Origin: Pseudoalteromonas caenipelagi
GTDB taxonomy: Bacteria > Pseudomonadota > Gammaproteobacteria > Enterobacterales > Alteromonadaceae
DNA: 64,000 nucleotides
Assembly: GCF_013140855.1 (NCBI RefSeq)
Contig: NZ_JABBPG010000014.1
Location: forward strand, 1-64,000
Direction: 5' to 3'
Shown here: piece by piece, positions 36,757 through 45,005 of the stretch
How the letters are laid out: each line of letters starts with the position of its first letter
Numbering within the stretch: position 1 is the stretch's first letter
The notes under the pieces: generated by a model
What the model was told of the DNA's origin: nothing
What the model saw: the letters and a program-made list of their open reading frames with translations, nothing else
Database searches by the model: none
Translations under genes and position numbers: made by a program

Positions 36757-37974
36757 ATGCTATATCCGTACTTAGAGTGGCTGTTAAATCCCAATACACA
36801 ACTGGTTTTAGGTGCCATTATTATCACTTTAGTGCTGTTGCAAAAGTATGCAGCGGATAGCTTAAGTGCCCGCTTAATTTACAGCTTATGGTGGCTAGTA
36901 CCACTGAGTATCATCGCATTAAACTTACCCAGTGAACTAAAGCCGATTACCAATGATGCGATCAGCTATTTTCGGGTAACGCCACAATTGCAGCAACACA
37001 CAGCAGTTTGGCAATTTAGTGCAACAGCGGTGTATAGCGCCATCGTTATGCTACTGCTGCTAATGCTTTGGTGGCAGCATTACAAATTTAGCCGTGCTCT
37101 AAATATTAAAGCCGTCAAAAACAGTCATTTTGATCAGCCGCTTTTTGTCAGCTCACAATTAAGCACCCCTATGGTGATAGGTTTATGGAAACCGATTGTG
37201 GTGTTACCCAGTGGCTATGACAAACAGTTTGACCCCGAAACCTTCAAGCTATTACTCGAGCACGAAAACACCCATATTCGGCGCTTTGATAATGTTGCAA
37301 ACATGGCGCTTATCCTTTTATGCATTGCTTGCTGGTTTAATCCCATTATGTGGCTGGGCTACCAAAGTTTTCGTCGCGCCCAAGAACTGGCATGTGACGA
37401 ACAAGTACTACAACAAAAATCAACACATCAACAGCTAATGTATGCAGAAGCACTGATAAGTTGCGCACAAAATGCCCGCAATCGTGCCTTAGCATATAGC
37501 TACTACGGAGATAAGAGCACTATGAAACAAAGATTACTACATTTACAAAAGTTATCGGGGGCATCCATGGGTGCCAAATGTTTAGTCGTCGCCCTAGCGT
37601 GTGGATCACTCAGTGCTATGGCGCTTGCAAAACCCAATGAAGTACAAGCACATAAACATGAAGGAAAACCGCATCCAGTAATGCGCATAGAGCCCAAGTA
37701 CCCTGCTGAGGCTGCGAACGCAGGTATTTCTGGGTATGTCACCTTACAATTTACTATTGATGGGCGTGGTCATACGAACAATATAGAAGTGATCGACGCA
37801 CAACCTCAAGCGGTGTTTGAACAAAGTGCCATTACCGCACTGCGTCAATGGCAATACACTGGCGCGTCAGATACCACGGAGCGTCATGTTGTTCAGCTAG
37901 ATTATGAGTTAGGTGAACCATCTGAATCGACCAAGAAAAAAGTAAAGCATGAGCGCATTACGGTCGCACATTAA
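36757..37974 (+). CDS. M56 (BlaR1-like) membrane metallopeptidase with TonB C-terminal domain
   Basis: This 405-residue protein has four membrane helices in the first ~290 residues and a cytoplasmic zinc-peptidase motif HENTH (HExxH) followed by ELACDE, which supplies the third ligand. The normal BlaR1 penicillin-sensor domain is absent. Instead the C-terminus (about 305-390) is a TonB-type energy-transfer domain with EPKYPAEA and the GYVTLQFTIDG segment. The peptidase presumably cleaves the BlaI-type repressor upon a signal perceived through the periplasmic TonB-like domain. It is translationally coupled to the repressor gene (1-bp gap). Confidence 0.88.
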   Translation: MLYPYLEWLLNPNTQLVLGAIIITLVLLQKYAADSLSARLIYSLWWLVPLSIIALNLPSELKPITNDAISYFRVTPQLQQHTAVWQFSATAVYSAIVMLLLLMLWWQHYKFSRALNIKAVKNSHFDQPLFVSSQLSTPMVIGLWKPIVVLPSGYDKQFDPETFKLLLEHENTHIRRFDNVANMALILLCIACWFNPIMWLGYQSFRRAQELACDEQVLQQKSTHQQLMYAEALISCAQNARNRALAYSYYGDKSTMKQRLLHLQKLSGASMGAKCLVVALACGSLSAMALAKPNEVQAHKHEGKPHPVMRIEPKYPAEAANAGISGYVTLQFTIDGRGHTNNIEVIDAQPQAVFEQSAITALRQWQYTGASDTTERHVVQLDYELGEPSESTKKKVKHERITVAH

Positions 37975-37982
37975 AAGCCTTC

Positions 37983-38014
37983 AAGGCCAGCTATAGAGCA
38001 ATATAACTGGCCTT
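37983..38014. terminator. Terminator between the M56 and MAPEG genes
   Basis: AAGGCCAG (37983-37990) pairs with CTGGCCTT (38007-38014), with extra TATA pairing inside the loop. The genes are convergent, so it can serve both. Confidence 0.65.
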
Positions 38015-38018
38015 TGCA

Positions 38019-38402
38019 TTATAAACTCACCGCAATCATGGCAATCGCACACCCCAAGCCTACCGCCCAAATCAACGAACGAAAAATGTGCAAATTGAGA
38101 TAATAAAACACACAGTACAGAATACGCGCCACAATATGGCCGATTGCAAGATACTGCACCGTTGAGCCAACTGTATTCGTGCCAAGTACAACGGCAACAG
38201 CCACTGCAAATACCGTTAACGATTCAAAACAATTTTGATGCGCAGCCAACGCTCTTGCACCAAAACCTGTTAACTGAGCTTGCTGAGCCCTTGGGTGTTG
38301 ATTGTCGTATCCACCAAGACGGTTCATCGCGATGGCTACGGGGGCTTTTGCCAAATACGGCAAAATTACAGCGATGAGCGCACAAATTAAAATCGTTGTC
38401 AT
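38019..38402 (-). CDS. MAPEG-family membrane protein
   Basis: This 127-residue protein has four predicted membrane helices and the MAPEG pattern: RAQQAQLTGFGARALAAHQNCFESL, with Asn-rich and Glu-containing interhelical loops. MAPEG members are glutathione transferases or related proteins, but small bacterial members are poorly characterised. The ATG at 38402 has AAGGA upstream; an earlier ATG at 38417 would add five residues. The gene lies downstream, on the minus strand, of a structured element ending in an intrinsic terminator (38457-38490), so expression could be controlled by attenuation. Confidence 0.8.
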   Translation of the reverse strand: MTTILICALIAVILPYLAKAPVAIAMNRLGGYDNQHPRAQQAQLTGFGARALAAHQNCFESLTVFAVAVAVVLGTNTVGSTVQYLAIGHIVARILYCVFYYLNLHIFRSLIWAVGLGCAIAMIAVSL

Positions 38403-38456
38403 ACTAAGTCCTTGCATGTTTTTTGTTCTTTAACAAAATCCACCTTAGCATGAGCC

Positions 38457-38625
38457 AAATAAAAAAGCCGCCTTAAATTGAAAGGCGGCTAAATTGTGTA
38501 GCATCAAGTTAAAGTATATGCGTAGCAGCTAACAAATGCACTGCGACAGATTGTCGCACTCAAGCAAGCACAGCACACCCCTTTATGAGAAAAATGCGTT
38601 AGCCGATACGCATATGCATTGTTAA
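38457..38625 (-). ncRNA. Candidate structured RNA: nested stem plus intrinsic terminator
   Basis: On the minus strand an outer stem (38607-38615 with 38516-38524, 9 bp, one more G-U and G-C outside) stacks on a second stem (38598-38603 with 38528-38533, 6 bp) through a 3x3 internal loop. It encloses a 7-bp hairpin, TGCGACA/TGTCGCA (38542-38558). Downstream comes a 9-bp GC-rich terminator (38466-38474 with 38482-38490) followed by a U6 run. Only the minus strand has the U-tract. It could be a stand-alone small RNA or a leader of the MAPEG gene. No known family is assigned. Confidence 0.55.
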
Positions 38626-38654
38626 ACTCAAAAAAAAAATAAGATGGATAAGCA

Positions 38655-39527
38655 ATGAGTTGGATAGCCTTTACCGTATTGGCTGCGTTTTCTCAAGCAT
38701 GGCGAAATGCGCTGCAAAGCCAATTGAGTCAATCAGCCAGTGTTGCAGGTGTGACGCTTGCACGCTTTTTGTTGGCGGTGCCATTGGCTGTGATTTATTT
38801 ACTGTGTTTGTACCATTATCAAAATGTTCCCACATTAACGATTAATGGGTCGCTGATAGCCTATGTACTGAGCGCCAGCATCATGCAAATTGTGGCTACA
38901 GGGTTAATGGTTTTATTGTTTAAGCAAAACAACTATGCGGTGGGTGCAGGCTTAGCTAAAAGCGAAGCACTGATGGCGGCTATATTGGGCATGGCACTGT
39001 TTGGCTCTGCTTTATCTTTGATTGGTTGGATTGGTGTCGCCATTGGCGCTATTGCCGTACTGATGCTCAGTGGTTTTAGCGTAAAGCGATTTGCGCCCAA
39101 AACAGCTTTACTTGGCATCGCCTGCGGTAGCGCATTTGCGCTCACTTCTTTATGGGTAAGAGAAGCTAGCTTAGCAACTGGACTGCCCTTTTTACACAGT
39201 GCCGCGTGGGTGCTGCTATTGGTTTTGTTCACCCAAACTGTGATTTTGAGCCTATTTATTAGTCTCAAAGAAAGGCAAACATGGCAGGTCCTGTGGCAAA
39301 AGCGCACACTCCTAAGTACCATCAGCCTGACTAGCTTTGTTGGCTCCGTCGGCTGGTTCAGCGCTATGAGCTTACAACATGTTGCTTATGTCAAAACGCT
39401 GGGCCAAATTGAGGTCTTTTTTACTATGCTTATCGCTGTGTTATGGCTCAAACAGCCGATTAAAAAAAGCGACAACATTGGCCTGCTACTCATCGGCATT
39501 GCCGCTGCATTAGTGATGTTAAGCTAG
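38655..39527 (+). CDS. EamA/DMT-superfamily transporter
   Basis: This 290-residue inner-membrane protein has about ten helices in two repeats of five, the architecture of drug/metabolite transporters of the EamA family. The substrate cannot be told from sequence. It has GGA upstream of the ATG and diverges from the MAPEG gene and its structured leader. The last bases overlap the convergent GNAT-nitrilase stop by 4 bp (CTAG palindrome). Confidence 0.85.
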   Translation: MSWIAFTVLAAFSQAWRNALQSQLSQSASVAGVTLARFLLAVPLAVIYLLCLYHYQNVPTLTINGSLIAYVLSASIMQIVATGLMVLLFKQNNYAVGAGLAKSEALMAAILGMALFGSALSLIGWIGVAIGAIAVLMLSGFSVKRFAPKTALLGIACGSAFALTSLWVREASLATGLPFLHSAAWVLLLVLFTQTVILSLFISLKERQTWQVLWQKRTLLSTISLTSFVGSVGWFSAMSLQHVAYVKTLGQIEVFFTMLIAVLWLKQPIKKSDNIGLLLIGIAAALVMLS

Positions 39528-41053
39528 CTTTTTTGTTTAACTATTACTTGGTACAAGTCGGTGCGGCGATCTTTTAAGTTCCGTACCGTCCCTTCACTGT
39601 GTAGTAGCTTAAGCTTATCAAGATCTAAATCACTAAACAGTAGCATTTCGGTGTTTGGAGTCGCTTCATTTAATGCCGCATCATGCGGAAAAGCAAAGTC
39701 TGACGGTGTTAAAACAGCGGATTGCGCATACTGTACATCTAATGAGTCCACTTGCGGTAGGTTACCAACGCTGCCAGCGATAACCACATAACATTCGTTT
39801 TCAACAGCTCTTGCTTGGGCGCAATGTCGCACCCGCAAGTAACTGTTTTTAGTATCAGTCCAAAATGGTACAAACAAGATATCTAAACCGCGCTGTGCCA
39901 TAATACGGCTAAGCTCAGGAAACTCCACATCGTAGCAAATCTGAATACCCACACGCCCGGCATCGGTTTCAAACACACCAATTTCATCACCACCTTCAAT
40001 CACCCAATCATACGCTTCATGGGGCGTAATATGAATTTTACGCTGCTCATCAATTTTGCCGCTACGGTGACATAAATAACTGACATTATATATTTTCTCG
40101 TCTTCCATTAGCGGCATAGATCCTGTGACAATATTGGCGTTATATTCAATAGCCATTGTCGACATAGCATCTCTAAACTGCTCGGTATACTCAGCCAAAT
40201 AGCGAATTGCTTCGGTTTGATTGCGGTGCTCTTGCAGACCCATTAAAGGTGCGTTAAAAAACTCAGGAAAAATAATAAAGTCACTTTGGTATTCCGACAC
40301 CGTATCAACAAAATACTCAACCTGTCGCATTAGCTCTGCAACCGACTCCACTTCACGCATTTGCCATTGTACCGCGCCAACCCGAACAATGGTTTTTTTG
40401 GTTTCGATGACCGTATCGGTCGGTTGGAACAAAATGTTATTCCACTCTAATAATGTGGCGTACCCTTCGGAGTCGTCATCCTCAGGCAAATACTGTTTTA
40501 GTAACCGCTTTACTTGAAAGTCGTTGGCCAACTGAAAGCTTAAAATAGGATCATAAATTTCTTTATGATCGACCTTATCGATGTATTCCATTGGCGTCAT
40601 TTCATCACAGTGATTGCTATAGCGAGGAATACGGCCACCCGCTAAAATTGCCCGAAGGTTGTACTGCCGACACAACTCTTTTCTTGCATCATAAAGACGT
40701 CGACCTAAACGCATACCGCGATGGCTTTTCGCTATCACAACATCTAACCCATAGAGCGCATCACCATTGCTATCACTAAATACTCGGTTGTGGGCATCGA
40801 CAATTTCATCGTACGTGTGCGGGTTAGAAAAACGGTGATAATCGACTTGGACACTCAGTGCTAAGCCAACCAAGCGACCATCATCTAAAATACCAATCTG
40901 ACCTTCAGGAAACTGATCTATCAGTCTAAATATTGTATGACTTGGCCACGCGCCGCCTAAGTCGGGATATGCCTCATCCATCAATGTTTTAATTTGTGGA
41001 TAATCTTCTTTGTTGATATTACACAGCGTAATGCGTGCTTTTTCTATCGACAT
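39524..41053 (-). CDS. Fused GNAT acetyltransferase / carbon-nitrogen hydrolase
   Basis: This 509-residue protein combines an N-terminal GNAT domain (about residues 5-200; the acetyl-CoA region is KSHRGMRLGRRLYD) with a C-terminal nitrilase domain (about 225-500). The hydrolase triad appears intact: Glu in FPEFFNAP, Lys in KIHITPHE and Cys in IQICYDVEFPE. Such fusions are known and suggest a two-step modification of an amide or amine substrate; the actual substrate is unknown. The ATG at 41053 has GGAGGGAG upstream; an earlier in-frame start lacks an RBS. Confidence 0.9.
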   Translation of the reverse strand: MSIEKARITLCNINKEDYPQIKTLMDEAYPDLGGAWPSHTIFRLIDQFPEGQIGILDDGRLVGLALSVQVDYHRFSNPHTYDEIVDAHNRVFSDSNGDALYGLDVVIAKSHRGMRLGRRLYDARKELCRQYNLRAILAGGRIPRYSNHCDEMTPMEYIDKVDHKEIYDPILSFQLANDFQVKRLLKQYLPEDDDSEGYATLLEWNNILFQPTDTVIETKKTIVRVGAVQWQMREVESVAELMRQVEYFVDTVSEYQSDFIIFPEFFNAPLMGLQEHRNQTEAIRYLAEYTEQFRDAMSTMAIEYNANIVTGSMPLMEDEKIYNVSYLCHRSGKIDEQRKIHITPHEAYDWVIEGGDEIGVFETDAGRVGIQICYDVEFPELSRIMAQRGLDILFVPFWTDTKNSYLRVRHCAQARAVENECYVVIAGSVGNLPQVDSLDVQYAQSAVLTPSDFAFPHDAALNEATPNTEMLLFSDLDLDKLKLLHSEGTVRNLKDRRTDLYQVIVKQKS

Positions 41054-41288
41054 ACTCCCTCCAGCGTAACAATGTGTTAAGCGATATATACTTACTATAG
41101 AATACTCAGTAAGCAAAGATTTATAGGCCCTTGAAAAGTTTACATTATCATTGTGGTTATGCGAGTGCCAGTCATTGCGGGTGAATAAAAAGCAATTTCA
41201 TAGGCTATTAAACTTGATAGCTTTGCCACATCACCTTATTTGCACAACAGCAATAAAACAGTTAAGAACCATCTATACTGATCACTGT

Positions 41289-41305
41289 ATTGCTTTTAAA
41301 GCAAT
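41289..41305. promoter_or_regulatory. 17-bp palindrome upstream of the diguanylate cyclase gene
   Basis: ATTGCTTT and AAAGCAAT flank a single T, 44 bp before the TTG start at 41349. It has the size and position of an operator for a dimeric repressor or activator. The regulator is unknown. Confidence 0.35.
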
Positions 41306-41348
41306 TACTTTTAGAAGCAAAACCAGTCAGCGATAAAAGGGGGCATAG

Positions 41349-42395
41349 TTGGAGCATCCACATAAACAGCCCAATGAAGTGGAACAATTAAAAAATCACT
41401 TACTCAAAAAGGTAGCTTGGTACTGCATGGGTCTGCATGCATGCTTAGTTTTTGCATTTTGGTACGCTCAGGTTGAGTTGCTCAGCGTATTCAACGTGTT
41501 GAGTGTAGTTACATGGTGGTTTGGTATCACTCTATTAGAACGGGAGCAGCAGTCACTGGCATTGCGTATTTTTAGCTTAGAAGTGACCATTCACTCAGTG
41601 CTGGTGTGTGCTGTGATTGGCACTGATTACGGTTTCCAATTCTATCTTTGGGCCGCCTCCTGTTTGCTCCTTCTTGATACGCAACTAAAATTAAAGCAAG
41701 CAGTAGTCTGGTGCGCCGCCATTATTGTTATTTTTGCTTTAACCTATACATGGTTTGAAGAGCCTTTGACGTACATTGATTACCAAATGTTCGCCCCATA
41801 TTTACATTTGCTCAATGTCATAGTTTGCGGTATCCCTATGATCTATACCATAGGCCTAATCAGAGAGATAACGATTAACCAGCAACGTGACCTCGAGACT
41901 TTAGCCGCACACGACTCTCTGACCCATCTTTTTAATCGTCGTTATGCCCATGGCTTAATTCAGCAAGCGTATAAAAGCTGTATCAATCAACAACAACCCA
42001 TATGTGTTGTCATGGCTGATATAGATCATTTTAAGCAGGTTAATGACCTCTATGGTCACGAATTAGGTGATGAAGTCATCGAGCGAGTTGCGCAGTGCTT
42101 GAGTCAACAACTAAATAACGCAGATATCGCGGTCCGTTGGGGGGGAGAAGAGTTTTTATTGGTGTTACCTAACTGCTCACAAGCAGACGCACAAAAACAC
42201 TTAGAACAACTACGCCAATCAATCGAAGCCATGACTTTTGGTAAAGGTGCACTGCAGGTAACAATGAGCTTTGGGCTGGCAACATGGCAAGCCCATTGCG
42301 ATTTTGAAGAAGTGTTAAAACAAGCTGATGTAGCGCTTTATAAAAGTAAGCATAAAGGGCGAAATACCATTACCGTCGCCCCTCAAGTTCATTAA
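41349..42395 (+). CDS. Membrane diguanylate cyclase (GGDEF)
   Basis: This 348-residue protein has six predicted membrane helices in the first ~180 residues, in an uncharacterised membrane sensor arrangement. A GGDEF domain follows (about 190-345). The active site is GGEEF in RWGGEEFLLVLP, an accepted variant, and DIDHFKQVND provides the metal site. It should therefore make c-di-GMP. I see no RxxD inhibitory site five residues upstream of GGEEF. The start is TTG at 41349, with AGGGGG 5 nt upstream; the first ATG would remove the first helix. Confidence 0.88.
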   Translation: MEHPHKQPNEVEQLKNHLLKKVAWYCMGLHACLVFAFWYAQVELLSVFNVLSVVTWWFGITLLEREQQSLALRIFSLEVTIHSVLVCAVIGTDYGFQFYLWAASCLLLLDTQLKLKQAVVWCAAIIVIFALTYTWFEEPLTYIDYQMFAPYLHLLNVIVCGIPMIYTIGLIREITINQQRDLETLAAHDSLTHLFNRRYAHGLIQQAYKSCINQQQPICVVMADIDHFKQVNDLYGHELGDEVIERVAQCLSQQLNNADIAVRWGGEEFLLVLPNCSQADAQKHLEQLRQSIEAMTFGKGALQVTMSFGLATWQAHCDFEEVLKQADVALYKSKHKGRNTITVAPQVH

Positions 42396-42402
42396 GTTAT
42401 CA

Positions 42403-44697
42403 CTATGGGCTAGGCACTATCGTCAACCGATGTACAGCTTCTCCCGGTAGTAACGGTGTGGCTTTGCCTTGTGCATAGTCATCAAATCCGGCGCGATAAA
42501 ACGCCGAAAGAGGATGACCACTTTGGCCACCAGCAACGGTCATTATTGCCTTTTCTAAGGAGCCAGGTTGCGCAATAAAGCGTTGTGATGCGCCAAAGTC
42601 CGACTTTTGAACGGCAGGCATAAACGTATCACCAAACGCATCTACTTTCGGCATATCAAGTAAACCACTTAAAATAGGAAGTTGTCGACTAAATGGATGC
42701 TTTACTCGTAAAGCATTAACCTCTCCCCACCGCCATGCACTCATATCAGCGCCATACTCCTGCGCCAGCTCAGCTTTAGCTTGTGCATAAGCTTTCAGTT
42801 GTAAGCTCTGCCAACTATCATGGCCATTTAACCAGCTATGTGGTTGGCTTTTTAACAGCTGCCACAGTGCAGGTTCAAGATAGTTCTTAATATGGCTAAG
42901 CGAACTACCCTGTAATTTTAATTTATCCTCTATTTGCGCAAATACCTCATCAATCAATGCTCCCCTAAAGCGCCTCACTAGCGTATATCCCACTGAGCTT
43001 GCACACGCACATCCTTGCCAGTTTTGTAAGTGTTGCAAATCTTCACCATAGGGTGCTTTGCCTTGTGGAGCGCTATTTAATAGCTCAGCTAAATGTGTAT
43101 GCCATGGAGCAAGAAAGCGCGCTTCGTTATCTTGTTGTAACTGATTGAAGTCTTGCTCTGTAAACTGCGACTTCTCAGTGAGTCTATCTCTGATCTGCTG
43201 TGCCCGTGCGCCCAATGCATATCCACCATCACCGAAACGTTGGTGTTCACTAATAGACACCACTCGTGCATTTGCTGTCCACAACCTTTGTCCTTGTGGA
43301 TTGACGATACTTGGCCTCACGCTTTCATTTTTGTGCCATAACTGCGAGTACTCACTTTGCTTGATAGCTGTGTTAACAGGATTAGTGCGTGCAGGAATAG
43401 CCCCCATGGGCTGCCAGCCAGCACTGCCTTGAGCATCAACAACCATTAAATTTTGTACAGGAATACCTACTTCTGGAGCTAACTGCATTGCCTGAGCGAC
43501 AGAAGTTGCCCGCTCAAGTTCCAATAAGTTTAAGTTCACTGCGTAAGACTGATGTGCAACCCAGCTCAATGCGTAACTTTTCCCATTAAAACGTTTGACC
43601 GGACCAAACTCGCTCATCATCAACTCGTACTGATGAAACTTACCGTTGGGCAACGCTATTTGTTCTGTGATCAACCAAGTCTTGGCATGCGCATCAAGCT
43701 CAAGCCAATCTGCAGTATCTAAATAACCATTCGTAAAGCCCCAAGCAATTTGATTATTACTGCCTACAACAATAGAGGGAGCCCCAGGCAGTGAGACGCC
43801 TGTCACTTGCCATGCCTGTCCTTGATAAGAATAATTAAGTTGGGCACGGTACCAAATGGCAGGAACATTCAAGCCTAAATGCATATCATCAGAAAGCATG
43901 GCTTTATTGGTTTGTGTTAACTGCCCAGTAACAGCCCAATTATTGCTGCCCAAATGAGCTAAAGATGCGATAGGACTTACTTTCGCCTGAACAGCCGAGC
44001 TCTCAAGCTCAGGAGGTTGAATATTAGGCATCGGTATTGTTGAGCCATCTAAAGCCGCTTGATATTGGCTCGGTTGCGTTAGAAACAAACGCATTTTTTC
44101 ACCAAACATGCTTTCAAGATGAATAAGCGCCCGATCACGTTCGAAGTTACCTGCTTGTAAGTCTAAATACATCGCAAAAATAACTAACACACTATCCTCA
44201 GGCCGCCATGGCAATTGAGCGCTCCCCGTTAACAGATACTCAAAACCCTCAAAGCCCGCCTGTGTGCGCCCATCATTGACACCTTTTGCATATGCTTGCA
44301 AAGCAAGTTTGTGCTGCTGGGGCAAAAGCTTAACAATACGTTCACTGCGTTGCCTAAATTGATGAAAACGCATTCTTTCATCCAAACTGATAGCCGCATC
44401 ACCAAATAGCTCACTGAGTTCGCCCGCAGCACTGCGCCGCAATAAATCCATCTGAAAAAATCGGTCTTGCCCATGTGCATATCCCAACCCATAGGCTGCA
44501 TCTTGGCGATTATCCGCATAAATTACCGCTTGGCCCAAAGCATCGCGATTAACAACAACCTCTGAGATAACGCCGCCGCTGGTTTGCGTACCATCTAGTT
44601 GCGGCAAACTCAGCGAGAGCACCCCATATAGCGCTCCAGTAAGCAGTAAACATGCGATAATGACAACCACCAGCAGCCACTTAAGTAACTTAAGCAT
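42403..44697 (-). CDS. Penicillin acylase family Ntn-hydrolase
   Basis: This 764-residue protein has an N-terminal signal anchor followed by an alpha chain, spacer and beta chain. The autoprocessed nucleophile Ser lies in GSNNWAV (about residue 254). Family members hydrolyse amides such as penicillin G, cephalosporin side chains or acyl-homoserine lactones (quorum quenching). The chain length and the RDALGQAVIYADN start region fit the periplasmic acylase group. The substrate cannot be told from sequence; AHL or aryl-acyl peptides are most plausible in a marine bacterium. It is alone on its strand. Confidence 0.9.
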   Translation of the reverse strand: MLKLLKWLLVVVIIACLLLTGALYGVLSLSLPQLDGTQTSGGVISEVVVNRDALGQAVIYADNRQDAAYGLGYAHGQDRFFQMDLLRRSAAGELSELFGDAAISLDERMRFHQFRQRSERIVKLLPQQHKLALQAYAKGVNDGRTQAGFEGFEYLLTGSAQLPWRPEDSVLVIFAMYLDLQAGNFERDRALIHLESMFGEKMRLFLTQPSQYQAALDGSTIPMPNIQPPELESSAVQAKVSPIASLAHLGSNNWAVTGQLTQTNKAMLSDDMHLGLNVPAIWYRAQLNYSYQGQAWQVTGVSLPGAPSIVVGSNNQIAWGFTNGYLDTADWLELDAHAKTWLITEQIALPNGKFHQYELMMSEFGPVKRFNGKSYALSWVAHQSYAVNLNLLELERATSVAQAMQLAPEVGIPVQNLMVVDAQGSAGWQPMGAIPARTNPVNTAIKQSEYSQLWHKNESVRPSIVNPQGQRLWTANARVVSISEHQRFGDGGYALGARAQQIRDRLTEKSQFTEQDFNQLQQDNEARFLAPWHTHLAELLNSAPQGKAPYGEDLQHLQNWQGCACASSVGYTLVRRFRGALIDEVFAQIEDKLKLQGSSLSHIKNYLEPALWQLLKSQPHSWLNGHDSWQSLQLKAYAQAKAELAQEYGADMSAWRWGEVNALRVKHPFSRQLPILSGLLDMPKVDAFGDTFMPAVQKSDFGASQRFIAQPGSLEKAIMTVAGGQSGHPLSAFYRAGFDDYAQGKATPLLPGEAVHRLTIVPSP

Positions 44698-45005
44698 ATC
44701 CTTTTCTCTCTTAATTATTTATAAGTTCATAGGAGCTGTTGCTCTTTGCTGTTTAATTATGTCCCCCTAAGGACTGCACTTGAAAGATCAACAAGCCCTA
44801 GTTTAAGCAGTCATATGTGACATTTAACAGATGGTTATTTACCCTCGTTAAGATCAACAAACTGACTGTCACTTCCAAGCCCTAATAATACAGACTCTCA
44901 ATAGTCTAGTGCATCATCGCGAGTCATTTTTATTATAGAACACGCCTGTTTATAAAACGCACAGTGGTCTATAGTTATTAAACGCTCAATAACTCTCGCT
45001 AAGTA
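44698..45005. other. 308-bp intergenic region with copies of a short repeat
   Basis: This divergent region between the acylase and hybrid kinase genes must hold both promoters, though I cannot assign -35/-10 boxes with confidence. It contains one full copy of the 23-nt repeat (44778-44800) and a split copy (44848-44884), as described separately. No ORF or terminator is evident. Confidence 0.5.
44778..44800 (+). repeat. 23-nt interspersed repeat, copy A
   Basis: The 23 nt beginning ACTTGAAAGATCAACA match the minus strand of 62069-62091 at 22 of 23 positions. GACTGC (44772-44777) and GCAGTC (44807-44812) flank it as an inverted repeat. A split form (AAGATCAACAA 44850-44860, then AAGCCCTA 44877-44884) lies 70 bp on. 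Confidence 0.65.

Noticed and set aside
38516..38615. Integron attC-like site (GCTAAC ... GTTAGC)
   Set aside because: The core boxes deviate from RYYYAAC/GTTRRRY, no second attC or cassette array is present, and pairing extends beyond the boxes as in a folded RNA.
41151..41336. 61-codon plus-strand ORF upstream of the diguanylate cyclase gene
   Set aside because: No RBS, unusual composition, and it contains the palindrome that looks like an operator.
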